A stretch of 64,000 bases of DNA from Arthrobacter sp. ok362 (GCF_900102785.1 NZ_FNGC01000011.1:1-64000); one strand, 5' to 3'. Shown: positions 33,461 through 42,528, counted from the stretch's first letter. Made by a program: numbers and translations. The notes: generated by a model from the sequence alone, not told the origin.

Positions 33461-34936
33461 GTGCTGTGGTCATTTCCGCTGGCGGAGACTTTACCGCCCT
33501 GGGCGATTCTGATCCTGACCGTGATCGACTTCGCCATCCGCGTGCTCGTCCTGGGCATCATTCCCGGAAACCGGCGGCCCACCACCGCGATGGCCTGGCT
33601 GCTGTGCATCTTCATTGTGCCCACCCTGGGCCTTCTGTTGTTCCTGCTGTTTGGCAACTTCCGGCTCTCCCGGCGCCGCCGCGCTCAGCAGGAGGCGGTC
33701 AACACCCGGATCCGGGCCGGGACGTCGGAACTGCAGGCTGTCGAAAGCCGCTACGACGGACCTGAATGGGTGGCGTCCGCCTCCGAACTGAACAAGACGC
33801 TGGGATCGCTGCCGATGGTGGACGGCAACAACGTTGAGCTGCTGCCCGGCTACCCCGACTCCATCAAGGCGATGACCGAGGCGGTCCGTGGCGCCAAATG
33901 GTTCGTCAACGCCGAGTTCTACATCATGAGCACGGACCATGTCACGGACGATCTGTTCACCGCACTGGAGGAGGCGGCGGAGCGCGGCGTCGAGGTCCGC
34001 GTCCTGTTCGACCACCTCGGCACGCTCCGCATCAAGGGCTACCGACAGCTGAAGGCCCGGCTCAACGCCAGCAAGATCCGCTGGCGGCCCATGCTGCCGC
34101 TCAGCCCGGTGCACGGCCAGTGGCGCCGGCCGGATCTCCGCAACCACCGCAAGATCATGGTGGTCGACGGCGAGATCGCCTTCACCGGATCCCAGAACCT
34201 GATCGAGCCCTCCTACAACAACCCCAAGCACCGCAAGGTGGGCCGAGAATGGGTGGAGCTCATGGCCCGCATGCGCGGGCCGATTGTCACCACCCTGAAT
34301 GTGGTTTTTGCGACCGACTGGCTCAGCGAAACCGATGAATCCCTTGAAGAGCAGTTGGAGCACGAGCCGGAGTCCCACCCCGGAAACGTCACGGCGCAGG
34401 TGGTCCCCAGCGGCCCCGGTTTCATCACCGAGAACAACCTGCGGCTCTTCAACACGCTCATCTACTCTGCGCAGCACAAGATTTCGCTCTGCAGCCCCTA
34501 CTTCGTCCCGGACGACTCGCTGCTCTATGCCGTAACGACGGCGGCGCAGCGCGGCGTCGAGGTGGAACTGTTCGTCTCGGAAAAGGGCGACCAGTTCCTC
34601 GTCCACCACGCGCAGCAGTCGTACTACCAAGCGCTGCTCGAGGCGGGCGTCCGGATCTACCTGTACAAGGCGCCGTTCGTGCTGCACGCCAAGCACTTTA
34701 CGATTGACAACGAGGTGGCTGTGCTGGGTTCCAGCAACATGGACATGCGCTCCTTCTCGCTGAACCTCGAGGTCTCCGTGATGCTCCTCGGTGAGGACAT
34801 CGTGCAGCGGATCCGTGCCGTGGAGGACACTTACCGCAGCATCTCGCACGAGCTGGTGCTGGATGACTGGATGAAACGGCCCATGAAGGTCAAATACGTG
34901 GACAACGTGGCGAGGCTGTCGGCCGTGCTGCAGTAG
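33461..34936 (+). CDS. cls: Cardiolipin synthase (phospholipase D type)
   Basis: 491 residues from GTG 33461, which has GAGGGG upstream. Two N-terminal helices (about 12-34 and 46-66) anchor it in the membrane. Two HKD motifs are complete: NHRKIMVVDGEIAFTGSQN and LHAKHFTIDNEVAVLGSSN. FVNAEFYIMSTDHVTDDLF and MDMRSFSLNLEVSVML are further ClsA-type features. It transfers phosphatidyl groups to make cardiolipin from phosphatidylglycerol. It is transcribed away from pabC. Confidence 0.92.
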   Translation: MLWSFPLAETLPPWAILILTVIDFAIRVLVLGIIPGNRRPTTAMAWLLCIFIVPTLGLLLFLLFGNFRLSRRRRAQQEAVNTRIRAGTSELQAVESRYDGPEWVASASELNKTLGSLPMVDGNNVELLPGYPDSIKAMTEAVRGAKWFVNAEFYIMSTDHVTDDLFTALEEAAERGVEVRVLFDHLGTLRIKGYRQLKARLNASKIRWRPMLPLSPVHGQWRRPDLRNHRKIMVVDGEIAFTGSQNLIEPSYNNPKHRKVGREWVELMARMRGPIVTTLNVVFATDWLSETDESLEEQLEHEPESHPGNVTAQVVPSGPGFITENNLRLFNTLIYSAQHKISLCSPYFVPDDSLLYAVTTAAQRGVEVELFVSEKGDQFLVHHAQQSYYQALLEAGVRIYLYKAPFVLHAKHFTIDNEVAVLGSSNMDMRSFSLNLEVSVMLLGEDIVQRIRAVEDTYRSISHELVLDDWMKRPMKVKYVDNVARLSAVLQ

Positions 34937-34999
34937 CCCGGACCTCCGGCGGGACAGCCCCCGGGGTCGCGAGTCATCGGGAACGTCAGGCGTCAGGAC

Positions 35000-37054
35000 T
35001 CAGCCTTGGGGGAACTGAGCGCCGAGCGCCGAGAGAACGCCGAACGCTTTGGTCCGGACTTCCTCGAACTCCTCCTGCGGGGACGAGTCGGCGGTGACAG
35101 CGCCGCCGACGCCGAGACTCAGTTCCGCGGCCCCGTCGTCCAGGGCGCTCATTACGAGGGTCCGGATCGCCACGGAAAGGTCGGCGGCCCCGTTCAGGGA
35201 GAAGTAGCCGATCGCCCCGGAATACACGCCCCGCGGCGCGGCCTCTAGCCGGTCCAGGATGGCCATGGTGCTGACCTTTGGGGCGCCAGTCATCGAGCCG
35301 GCGGGATAGCAGGCGGCGACCGCCTCGGCCCGCGGCAGTCCGGGCCGCAGCCGGGCATCGATGGTGCTCACCATTTGGTGCACGGTGGCGTAGCTCTCGA
35401 TTGCGCACAGCCGGCTGACGGCCACCGACCCCGGGACGGCGAAATGGCTGAGATCATTGCGCAGCAGGTCCACGATCATGATGTTTTCCGCGCGGTCCTT
35501 GGCCGAGGACTCCAGCTCCTCCCGCAGGGCCGCATCCGCGCCCGGTTCCGTGTCCCGGCCGCGCGTGCCCTTGATCGGTTCGGCCCGCATCCTGCCGTCT
35601 GCGGCAATCTGCAGGAAGCGCTCCGGCGACGTGCTCGCCACAGCGAGCTCGCCGAACCGCAGAAAGCTGGCGAAAGGGGCCGGATTGCGGCGCCGCAGGT
35701 CAAGGTAGGTCGGCCACGGATCCAAGCCCTGAGGGCCCGCAGGCGAGACGGCCGTGAGCGCCGTGGTCAGACAGACCTCATACGTGTTGCCGTCCGCAAT
35801 CTCACGCTGGGCCTCGGTGACCTTTGCCTTGTAGCCGGCTTCCGTGTCCCGGGCAGTGAAGCACGGGGCAGCCGGTTGCCGGGCGGTTAAGCCCCGCCGT
35901 GCGGACCCGGGCGCCGAGGCGGCAGCGGCGACGGCCGCGCGGGCCACTTCGAGCCAGTCCCCGGCGTCGGGTGCGTCCAGGGTCAGCAGCCAAACCGTGC
36001 CCTCGGCATGGTCAAGGACCACGGCGCGGCCGGCGAAGATCAGGCAGGCGTCCGGGGTGGCGGCGGCCACGTCATTGCCGCCGGTTTCGCGTTTGAGCTC
36101 ATAGCCGAGGTACCCGAGCCAGCCCAGGGTGAACTCGCACGGGTAGGCCTCCGGCGCCCGGAGCGCCCGGCGCCCCCAAACGCCGTCGAGCCAGCGGAAG
36201 AACGGGCCATCGGTGGTCACCGTGGCCTGGCCCGTACTGATACGGGTCCGTCCGGAACTGTGCCGGACGGCCTGGCCGAAGCGGCCGCCGTCGTCGGCCA
36301 GGATGCTGAAGCGGCTGCGCTCCGCGGCCTCCGGGGCGAGGCCTGCCGGGTCCAGCGAGGAGTCAAGCCACACGGCGTTGGCCGAACCGCCGAAGAGCGC
36401 CGCAAAAAGCTGCTCGGCTTCGGGCTCGGCGTCGATCCGTTCTGCCAGCAACTGCAGGCCGTGCCGGGCGGCGAGCTCGGGCAGCAGGGCGGGGGCGACG
36501 GCCGGGATGTACTGGAGGACCTGCAGGACGTCATCGGGGGCGGTGCCGTCCGCACGGTTGAGTACGTGCACATCTGCACGGGCCGGGACGTCGTCGGCCG
36601 CCAGCCACTCCGCTTCCTGGGCAGCCCACTGGTCCCAAAACGGTTCGTAGGTGTCGCCGTCCCGGGCCAGCGCACTGGCCCGGCGGTCGGCGTCGGAGGA
36701 GTCGGCCCAGATCACGGCGTCCAGCAGGGGGAGTGCCGCCGCTGCGGCGGCGCCGACGCCCTCCACCAGGACGATTTCTGCCGGGCGTGTGGTGCGGGCG
36801 TCGCCGTCGTAGTGCCGCTCCCAGTCCCAGCTGACCCACTCCGCGCTCTCCCCGCGCCGCAAGGGCGAAAGCACGGTGGTGACGTAGCGTTCAATCCCGG
36901 CGGCAAGCCCGTTCCAGCCGGGATAGATGTCCTCGAGGTGGAAGAGCGAGACTTTGTGGTGTTCCCTAAGCCGCGCCGCCAGTTCGATGGCCAGGGTGGT
37001 CTTGCCGGAGCCGGACCGCCCGTCGATTGCGATGATGACGGGTGCGGGGCTCAT
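35000..37054 (-). CDS. pabB: P-loop kinase-like domain fused to aminodeoxychorismate synthase component I (PabB)
   Basis: 684 residues from ATG 37054, which overlaps the phosphatase stop. Residues 1-~195 are a P-loop domain like uridine kinases: VIIAIDGRSGSGKTTLA (Walker A 12-20), SLFHLEDIYPGWNGL, EIVLVEGVGAAAAA and VIWADSSDADRRA. From ~225 the PabB/TrpE fold begins (AVWLDSSLDPA, RFSILAD) and continues with PFASFLRFGELAVASTSPERFLQ, PIKGTRGR, IVDLLRNDLSHFAVPGSV and YPAGSMTGAPK. PIKGT with the Lys marks PabB over TrpE. PabB makes aminodeoxychorismate from chorismate and ammonia. No pabA glutaminase is visible. The role of the kinase-like half is unknown. Confidence 0.9.
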   Translation of the reverse strand: MSPAPVIIAIDGRSGSGKTTLAIELAARLREHHKVSLFHLEDIYPGWNGLAAGIERYVTTVLSPLRRGESAEWVSWDWERHYDGDARTTRPAEIVLVEGVGAAAAAALPLLDAVIWADSSDADRRASALARDGDTYEPFWDQWAAQEAEWLAADDVPARADVHVLNRADGTAPDDVLQVLQYIPAVAPALLPELAARHGLQLLAERIDAEPEAEQLFAALFGGSANAVWLDSSLDPAGLAPEAAERSRFSILADDGGRFGQAVRHSSGRTRISTGQATVTTDGPFFRWLDGVWGRRALRAPEAYPCEFTLGWLGYLGYELKRETGGNDVAAATPDACLIFAGRAVVLDHAEGTVWLLTLDAPDAGDWLEVARAAVAAAASAPGSARRGLTARQPAAPCFTARDTEAGYKAKVTEAQREIADGNTYEVCLTTALTAVSPAGPQGLDPWPTYLDLRRRNPAPFASFLRFGELAVASTSPERFLQIAADGRMRAEPIKGTRGRDTEPGADAALREELESSAKDRAENIMIVDLLRNDLSHFAVPGSVAVSRLCAIESYATVHQMVSTIDARLRPGLPRAEAVAACYPAGSMTGAPKVSTMAILDRLEAAPRGVYSGAIGYFSLNGAADLSVAIRTLVMSALDDGAAELSLGVGGAVTADSSPQEEFEEVRTKAFGVLSALGAQFPQG

Positions 37055-37611
37055 GAAATAGAGCGTACCCGCTGGCCTTCGCTGCCGTGATGTTGCCCGT
37101 CCCGCCGCTGAAGCTCGGTGCGCACGTGCTGCACAATCCCCGGGATTGAGGCCCGGATGAGGTTCCAGGTGGTGTCGAAGTCGGTGTGCCCGCCGTACCA
37201 CGGGTCCTCGATGCCCTGCTCCAGCGGGTCCTTGTCCGCCACGGCGGGGTCGAAGCTGCGGAGCATGCGGATCTTGGCCAGGGATTCCGGATCCGGTGCT
37301 GCCTGCCGGAGCCAGCCGTAGTGGTCGACGTCGAGGGCCAGGATCAGCTCCCGGCTGGCGAACCATTCGGGCCGCCATTCGCGCGCCACGTGACGGTCCG
37401 AGGCGATGTTGTGGGCTGTGAGTTTGCGCGCGGCCCGGGGATCGATGGGCCTGCCGGCCTCATACGCGGTGGTGCCGGCGGAATCGACCACGGCCCCGGT
37501 GAGGTGCTCGGCCCGGAATGCCTCCGCCAGCATGCGTTCGGCCATCGGCGACCGGCAGATGTTTCCGGTGCAGACCGCGATGATCCGGTACTGGCTCGAC
37601 ATTGAGGTCAT
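37051..37611 (-). CDS. Low-molecular-weight protein-tyrosine phosphatase
   Basis: 186 residues. The P-loop CTGNICRSPMAERML starts at about residue 14 with catalytic Cys and Arg. VDSAGTTAYEAGRPIDPRA and the DP pair in GIEDPWYGG (general acid Asp) complete the family pattern. Such enzymes act on phosphotyrosine of capsule kinases or on host/other targets. Its stop overlaps the P-loop-PabB start by 4 bp, so they are co-translated. No Shine-Dalgarno is seen at ATG 37611 or at the alternative ATG three codons on. Confidence 0.9.
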   Translation of the reverse strand: MTSMSSQYRIIAVCTGNICRSPMAERMLAEAFRAEHLTGAVVDSAGTTAYEAGRPIDPRAARKLTAHNIASDRHVAREWRPEWFASRELILALDVDHYGWLRQAAPDPESLAKIRMLRSFDPAVADKDPLEQGIEDPWYGGHTDFDTTWNLIRASIPGIVQHVRTELQRRDGQHHGSEGQRVRSIS

Positions 37612-37686
37612 AGCTAAGCATGAACGATGCCGGGCCTCTTGGCTAGCTGGCCCCCGCGAAGTGTTACAAAAAATGTCAATCGACTT

Positions 37687-38241
37687 TCAGTTTTTGTCAT
37701 GACGGGGTTCCTCGTGTGCCGCCGGGCCAAGCCCCAGGTGCCGGACCAGCGCGTCGAGGACCGGGAGTTGGCCCTTGACCAGCCTGGACCGCGCTTCGGG
37801 TTCAGGGGTCCATTCGGCGCGGTCGATCTCAGGGAAACTGCTGATCGTGCCGGATCCTCTCGGCCACTCCAGCGTGAAGGTGTTGCTCACGATTCGTTCG
37901 GGTTGAAAGTCCGATTCGGCCGTGAAGACCGTAATGATCTTGCCGGAGGGCTGGCGGAAGTCGCCGAGCCGGTGGTAGTCGGCGGCAGGCGCTGGAGTGC
38001 CGATTTCCTCCGCGAATTCGCGGTGCGCAGCCGCCAACGGGTCCTCGTCGGCCGGGTATTCACCCTTGGGGACGGACCAGCCTTGAGCGTCCTTGCGGGC
38101 CCAGAATGGCCCGCCCATGTGGGCTATCCAGACTTCCAGTTGGGGCGGGCCGGATTGGGGCGGGCGGGATTGGGGCGCGCCGGTGGGCGGGGATGCACTT
38201 CCCAGCCGGTACAACAGAATGCCGGCGCTCCGAACGGTCAT
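37687..38241 (-). CDS. NUDIX hydrolase
   Basis: 184 residues. ATG 38241 is preceded by AGGAGGAGCC. The Nudix box is GEYPADEDPLAAAHREFAEEIGTP (pattern Gx5Ex7REUxEE met), preceded by GWSVPKG. RSAGILLYR at the start and SNTFTLEWP, FPEIDRAEWT later resemble a group of NUDIX proteins often described as putative NTP pyrophosphohydrolases. A Pro/Ser/Gln insert at about 16-35 is low complexity. Substrate unknown. Confidence 0.9.
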   Translation of the reverse strand: MTVRSAGILLYRLGSASPPTGAPQSRPPQSGPPQLEVWIAHMGGPFWARKDAQGWSVPKGEYPADEDPLAAAHREFAEEIGTPAPAADYHRLGDFRQPSGKIITVFTAESDFQPERIVSNTFTLEWPRGSGTISSFPEIDRAEWTPEPEARSRLVKGQLPVLDALVRHLGLGPAAHEEPRHDKN

Positions 38242-38282
38242 GGCTCCTCCTGCCCCAAGGCTATTCCTCCGGCGGCCCGCGG

Positions 38283-38762
38283 TCAGGCCGCCGGTCCCCA
38301 CAGCGCCTTGCGGAGCAGTCCCTTGAGCGCCGCGATCTCGGTGCCATTGAGGCCGGCCAGGGCGGCGGATTCCGCCTCCCGCGCCGCGGTTTCGGCCCGC
38401 CGGAAGATGGTTGCCCCCTCCGCGGTGGCCGAGACGATCTTGGCCCGCCGGTCCTGCTTCCCGGGCGCCCGGATCACCAGCCCGCGCCTCTCCAGCTCGT
38501 CGATCAAAGCGACGATCTGGCTGGGGTCCAGGCTGAGGAATTCGGCCATCTCCCGCTGGGTGGGCTCCAGTTCGCTGTTGGCCAGCGCCAGCACCGAATA
38601 GGAGCGCTCTTTGAGGCCGAATGTGGCCAGCGCGCGGTTGTTCAGAACCGAGCCCGCGGCATGAAGTTTGGCCAGCAGGAAGCCCGCGTCCTGGCTGATG
38701 GTCGCCGCCATGAGCTTCTCGTCCGGTGCGATGTCCAGCTGTTCGTCTGCTTCGGTCGCCAT
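38283..38762 (-). CDS. MarR-family regulator (CouR-like position)
   Basis: 159 residues. The winged helix reads EPTQREMAEFLSLDPSQIVALIDELERRGLVIRAPGKQDRRAKIVSATAEG. Helical dimerisation segments lie at both ends. It is divergent from the CoA-dependent degradation operon at 38886 and the 123-bp gap has two palindromes. In the Rhodococcus cou system a MarR protein represses hydroxycinnamate genes and responds to the CoA thioester; the same arrangement suggests a similar role here (inference). Confidence 0.9.
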   Translation of the reverse strand: MATEADEQLDIAPDEKLMAATISQDAGFLLAKLHAAGSVLNNRALATFGLKERSYSVLALANSELEPTQREMAEFLSLDPSQIVALIDELERRGLVIRAPGKQDRRAKIVSATAEGATIFRRAETAAREAESAALAGLNGTEIAALKGLLRKALWGPAA

Positions 38763-38792
38763 GCCAACTCCAATAGTCCCAAAAATAAATCA

Positions 38793-38825
38793 TTGACTTT
38801 TTCAACTATCCATATTTTCATGGAT
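38793..38825. promoter_or_regulatory. Probable MarR operator(s) between divergent genes
   Basis: ATCCAT-ATTTTC-ATGGAT (38808-38825) is a perfect inverted repeat. TTGA-CTTTT-TCAA (38793-38805) is a second short palindrome and its TTGACT could be a -35 box for the operon. The stretch is AT-rich, unlike the rest of the window. Confidence 0.6.
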
Positions 38826-38885
38826 GCAGAACAGCATCCCATGCCGCATGGCCGGATGCACACGGCAGCTAGCAAAGGAGCGGCA

Positions 38886-39827
38886 ATGAGCCTGTCAGGA
38901 AAAGTAGCAATCGTCACCGGAAGCGGCCGGGGCCTCGGCCTGGCCTACGCCCGGGAACTGGCCCGCCAGGGCGCTGCCGTCGTCGTCAACGATGTGGACG
39001 CCGGCGTCGCTGCGGAAGCGGTCCGGACCATCGAGTCCGACGGCGGCCGGGCCGCCGCCGTCGTCGCCCCGGTGGGCAGTTCCGAGGTCGCCCGGCAGCT
39101 GGTGCAGGCAGCCGTGACGGAGTTCGGTGGGCTGGACATCCTGGTCACCAATGCCGGCATCCTGCGGGACAAGAGCCTGCTGAAGATGACGGACGACGAC
39201 TTCGACGCCGTGATCAACGTCCACCTGCGCGGCACCTTCACCTGCGCCCGGGAGGCCTTCGGCTACTTCAAGGAGCACGGCGTTCCGGGTCGCATCATCA
39301 CCATCGGCTCCCCGACCGGCCAGCGCGGCAATTTCGGCCAGACCAACTACGCCGCCGCGAAGGCCGGGATCGTGGGCATGGTCCGCACCTGGGCTCTGGA
39401 AATGAAGAAGGCCGGCGTCACCGCCAACGCCGTCATCCCGGTGGCCGCCACCGCTATGACCAAGACGGTCCCGTACTTCCAGAAGGCTGTCGAGGCCGAC
39501 GAGCGCGGCGAGGCCATGCCGGCGTTCTTCCGTCATGAGCTCGGTTTCGGCACGGCCGGCGACGTCGCCGGGCTGGTGGCGTTCCTCGCCTCCGACGCGG
39601 CGTCTGCAGTCACCGGCCAGGCGATCGGCGCCGGTGGCGACCGACTGCAGCTCTGGACCCACCCCGAGGCAGCGGCTACCGAATACCGCGAGGGCGGCTG
39701 GGGCTACGCGGACCTCGTGGAGAATTTCGAGGCGCTCTTCGGGGACAAGCTGCAGAGCGTCGGCGAGGACTTCCTGCCGCTGCCGGAGGAACTGCAGCCC
39801 GCCGCCGCACCGGCGAAGGTCGGCTAG
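38886..39827 (+). CDS. SDR-family 3-hydroxyacyl-CoA dehydrogenase-like enzyme
   Basis: 313 residues. Nucleotide motif TGSGRGLGLAYARELARQG (about 11-29), NAGILRDKSLLKMTDDDFDAVINVHLRGTF and the catalytic Ser, Tyr, Lys in TIGSPTGQRGNFGQTNYAAAKAG. It is most like the dehydrogenase part of multifunctional beta-oxidation enzymes (MFE-2 type). A tail beyond 260 (WTHPEAAATEYREGGWGYADLVENFEALFG) is also found in that group. It should oxidise a 3-hydroxyacyl-CoA. Starts the operon with AAAGGAG before ATG 38886; 2 bp to the next gene. Confidence 0.88.
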   Translation: MSLSGKVAIVTGSGRGLGLAYARELARQGAAVVVNDVDAGVAAEAVRTIESDGGRAAAVVAPVGSSEVARQLVQAAVTEFGGLDILVTNAGILRDKSLLKMTDDDFDAVINVHLRGTFTCAREAFGYFKEHGVPGRIITIGSPTGQRGNFGQTNYAAAKAGIVGMVRTWALEMKKAGVTANAVIPVAATAMTKTVPYFQKAVEADERGEAMPAFFRHELGFGTAGDVAGLVAFLASDAASAVTGQAIGAGGDRLQLWTHPEAAATEYREGGWGYADLVENFEALFGDKLQSVGEDFLPLPEELQPAAAPAKVG

Positions 39828-39829
39828 CC

Positions 39830-40723
39830 ATGCCCGCGCAGCGCTACGAACTCGGCATCCACCCCGCCACCCTGGATGCGATCGACATGCACGTCCACCT
39901 CGAAGTGGACGGCCACGGCCACGGGTCCTTGCCCGCGGCCCTGACCGAGGCCTCCGCCAAGTACTTCAAGGCCGAGGACCGGACGCCGTCGCTGGACCGG
40001 ATCGCCGAGGTCTACCGCGAACTGAACATGGCCGCCGTCGTCTTCACCGTCGACGCCCGGACCCAGCTCAAGCACGAGCCCAACAGCATCCCGGAACTGA
40101 TTGCCGGGGCGGCGCGGAACAACGACGTCCTGATCCCCTTCGGCAGCGTGGACCCCCGCACCGGCGCCGACGCCATCCAGGGTGCCAAGCACCAGGCAAC
40201 CGACCTCGGCGCGCGCGGGTTTAAGTTCCATCCGAGCCTGCAGGGCTTCGACCCCTCGAACGAGCAGTTCTACCCGCTCTGGGAAACCCTCCAGGAACTG
40301 GGCCTGCCGGCTATCTTCCACACGGGCCAGAACGGCATGGGTGCCGGTCTCCCCGGCGGCTACGGCATCAAGCTGGCATATTCCAACCCGCTCCTGCTCG
40401 ACGCCGTAGCCGCGGACTTCCCGGAACTGCAGATCATCATGGCCCACCCCTCGGTGCCGTGGCAGGACGAGGCCAACTCGATCGCCACCCACAAGGCGAA
40501 CGTGTTCATCGACCTCTCCGGCTGGTCCCCGAAGTACTTCCCGGAGTCCCTGGTCCGCATGGCCAATTCGGTCCTGCAGGACAAGGTCCTGTTCGGCACC
40601 GACTTCCCCCTGATCACCCCGCAGAAATGGCTGGGCGCCTTCGCGGACCTGCCGCTCAGGGACGAGGTCCGGCCCAAGATCCTCAAGGACAACGCCGTCC
40701 GCCTGCTCGGGTTGGGTGGTTGA
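39830..40723 (+). CDS. Amidohydrolase-2 family hydrolase, CouO-like
   Basis: 297 residues, TIM-barrel amidohydrolase. Metal ligands visible: IDMHVHLE near 18-25, FKFHPSLQGF with His, IFHTGQNG and IIMAHPSVPW with further His, and FGTDFPLITP with Asp258. In the hydroxycinnamate pathway of Rhodococcus jostii RHA1, CouO of the same superfamily cleaves the beta-keto thioester and needs Asp257, nearly the same position. That enzyme replaces thiolase. The neighbours (SDR, hydratase, CoA ligase) fit this role here; substrate is inferred. Confidence 0.85.
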   Translation: MPAQRYELGIHPATLDAIDMHVHLEVDGHGHGSLPAALTEASAKYFKAEDRTPSLDRIAEVYRELNMAAVVFTVDARTQLKHEPNSIPELIAGAARNNDVLIPFGSVDPRTGADAIQGAKHQATDLGARGFKFHPSLQGFDPSNEQFYPLWETLQELGLPAIFHTGQNGMGAGLPGGYGIKLAYSNPLLLDAVAADFPELQIIMAHPSVPWQDEANSIATHKANVFIDLSGWSPKYFPESLVRMANSVLQDKVLFGTDFPLITPQKWLGAFADLPLRDEVRPKILKDNAVRLLGLGG

Positions 40724-41996
40724 GGTGAGCGTCGGCGCAGTCCCGGCCACGGCATCCTCGGCCCCGGACACCGCCGCGCAGGAGCGCCTCTACAGCGTGT
40801 GCGACTACTACGATGCCGAGTCCCTCCTCACGGACGGGGAGCGGAGGGTGCTGGGGCGGCTGCGGGAATTCCTGGACGCTCAGGCCCGCCCGCTCCTGGC
40901 CGACTACTGGGAGCGCGGCGACTTCCCGGACCAGCTGGCGAAGCCGCTGATCGACCTGGACCTCATGGAACCGGCGGAACTGACCCAGGCCCCGGGAGCA
41001 GAGCGGGCACCCGCCCGGGGAATCTACCAGGGTTTCCGGATCTTCGAACTCGCCCGGACGGACGCCTCGCTGGCCACCTTCTACACGGCCCAGGCCGGGC
41101 TGTTCCGGACCGCCATCCGGGTCGGTGCCTCCGCGGAACAGCAGGCCGAGTGGATGCCCAAGGTCATCGACTTCTCGCTCAAGGGCGTCTTCTCGCTGAC
41201 CGAACCGGAGTCCGGCTCGGACATCGCCGGCGGCCTGGCGACCACGGCCCGCAGGGAAAAGGGGCGTGAGTCTGGCCCGGACGGCGACACCTGGGTCCTG
41301 GACGGCGCCAAGCGCTGGATCGGCGGCGCCGCCACGGCCGACGTCCTGGCCGTCTTCGCCCGCGACGTGGCCGACGGGCAGGTCAAGGCCTTCCTCGTGG
41401 ACCGCGAGGCCGCGGGTGTGACCCTGGAGAAGATCCACGGCAAGACCGCGCTGCGGATGATGCAGAACGCCCACATCACCCTCGACGCCGTCCGCGTTCC
41501 CGAAACCAGGCGGCTGCACAACGTGGACTCCTTCCGGGACGTGGCCGCCATGCTGCGGGCCATGCGCTCGGACGTCGCCTGGATCGCGACCGGCATCCAG
41601 GCCGGGGCCTTCGAGGCCGCGCTGAAGTATGTCGCGCAGCGGCAGCAGTTCGGCCGCCCGCTCGCGTCCTTCCAGTTGGTGCAGGAAAAGCTTGCCCGGA
41701 TGCTCGGCAACGTCACCTCGTCGCTGTCCCTCGTGGTCCGGCTGACCGAACAGCAGGCCAAAGGCATCTACCGCGACCAGGACTCCGCCCTGGCCAAGAT
41801 GCAGACGTCGCTGCAGATGCGCGAGACCGTGGCGCTGGCCCGCGAAGTGGTGGGCGGCAACGGCATCACGCTCGCGTCCGACGTCGCGCGTTTCCATGCC
41901 GACGCCGAGGCCGTCTATTCCTACGAGGGCACCCACGAGATCAATGCCCTGATCGTCGGCCGCGCCCTCACCGGCGAAAGCGCCTTCACCCGCTGA
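40716..41996 (+). CDS. Acyl-CoA dehydrogenase
   Basis: 426 residues. FAD/substrate segments: FSLTEPESGSDIAGGLATTARR, WVLDGAKRWIGGAATADVLAVFAR, MQNAHITLDAVRVPETRRL, QRQQFGRPLASFQLVQEKLARM and REVVGGNGITLASDVARFHADAEAVYSYEGTHEINALIVGRAL with the C-terminal Glu of YEGTHEI, as in glutaryl-CoA/short-chain types. It introduces a 2,3 double bond into an acyl-CoA. GTG 40716 overlaps the previous gene; GTG 40725 is an alternative. Its presence suggests that saturated side chains can also be used. Confidence 0.9.
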   Translation: MVEVSVGAVPATASSAPDTAAQERLYSVCDYYDAESLLTDGERRVLGRLREFLDAQARPLLADYWERGDFPDQLAKPLIDLDLMEPAELTQAPGAERAPARGIYQGFRIFELARTDASLATFYTAQAGLFRTAIRVGASAEQQAEWMPKVIDFSLKGVFSLTEPESGSDIAGGLATTARREKGRESGPDGDTWVLDGAKRWIGGAATADVLAVFARDVADGQVKAFLVDREAAGVTLEKIHGKTALRMMQNAHITLDAVRVPETRRLHNVDSFRDVAAMLRAMRSDVAWIATGIQAGAFEAALKYVAQRQQFGRPLASFQLVQEKLARMLGNVTSSLSLVVRLTEQQAKGIYRDQDSALAKMQTSLQMRETVALAREVVGGNGITLASDVARFHADAEAVYSYEGTHEINALIVGRALTGESAFTR

Positions 41997-42072
41997 CCCG
42001 CCGTCGGCCGCACGCGACGCCGGGTCCCGGCGTCGTTCCTCACCCCCATCCAAACCACCACAGGAGCCAAAG

Positions 42073-42528
42073 ATGCCCAACCTCGTCGTCGACTTCGACA
42101 AACTGCTCACCCTCGCCGGCACCGACCTCGGTGTCACCGACTACCGCGAAATCACCCAGGAACAAATCAACAAATTCGCCGATGCCACGGGCGACGACCA
42201 GTGGATCCACGTGGACCCGGAACGCGCCAAGGACGGTCCCTTCGGCGCCCCGATCGCCCACGGCTTCCTCACCCTCTCCCTCATCATCCCGTTCTGGGGC
42301 GAGCTGTTCGACGTCGAGGGCGTCACCACCAAAGTCAACTACGGCCTCGACAAGGTCCGCTTCACCTCCCCGGTCAAGGTGGGCTCCCGCATCCGCATGC
42401 GGGCCACCATCGCAGAGGTCACTGAGGTCAAGGGCGGCGCCCAGATCAAGGTGGCCAACACGATCGAGATCGAAGGCCAGGAGCGGCCCGCCGTCGTGGC
42501 TGAGTTCCTCGCCCGCTTCTACAAGTAA
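42073..42528 (+). CDS. MaoC-like enoyl-CoA hydratase
   Basis: 151 residues, hot-dog fold. The hydratase motif is FADATGDDQWIHVDPERAKDGPFGAPIAHGFLTLSLI, with the catalytic Asp and His. The rest (GLDKVRFTSPVKVGSRIRMRATIAEV) is typical of NodN/MaoC proteins. It should hydrate the enoyl-CoA made by the dehydrogenase or by CoA activation of a cinnamate. It is 76 bp after the dehydrogenase, with CAGGAGCC before ATG 42073. Confidence 0.92.
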   Translation: MPNLVVDFDKLLTLAGTDLGVTDYREITQEQINKFADATGDDQWIHVDPERAKDGPFGAPIAHGFLTLSLIIPFWGELFDVEGVTTKVNYGLDKVRFTSPVKVGSRIRMRATIAEVTEVKGGAQIKVANTIEIEGQERPAVVAEFLARFYK

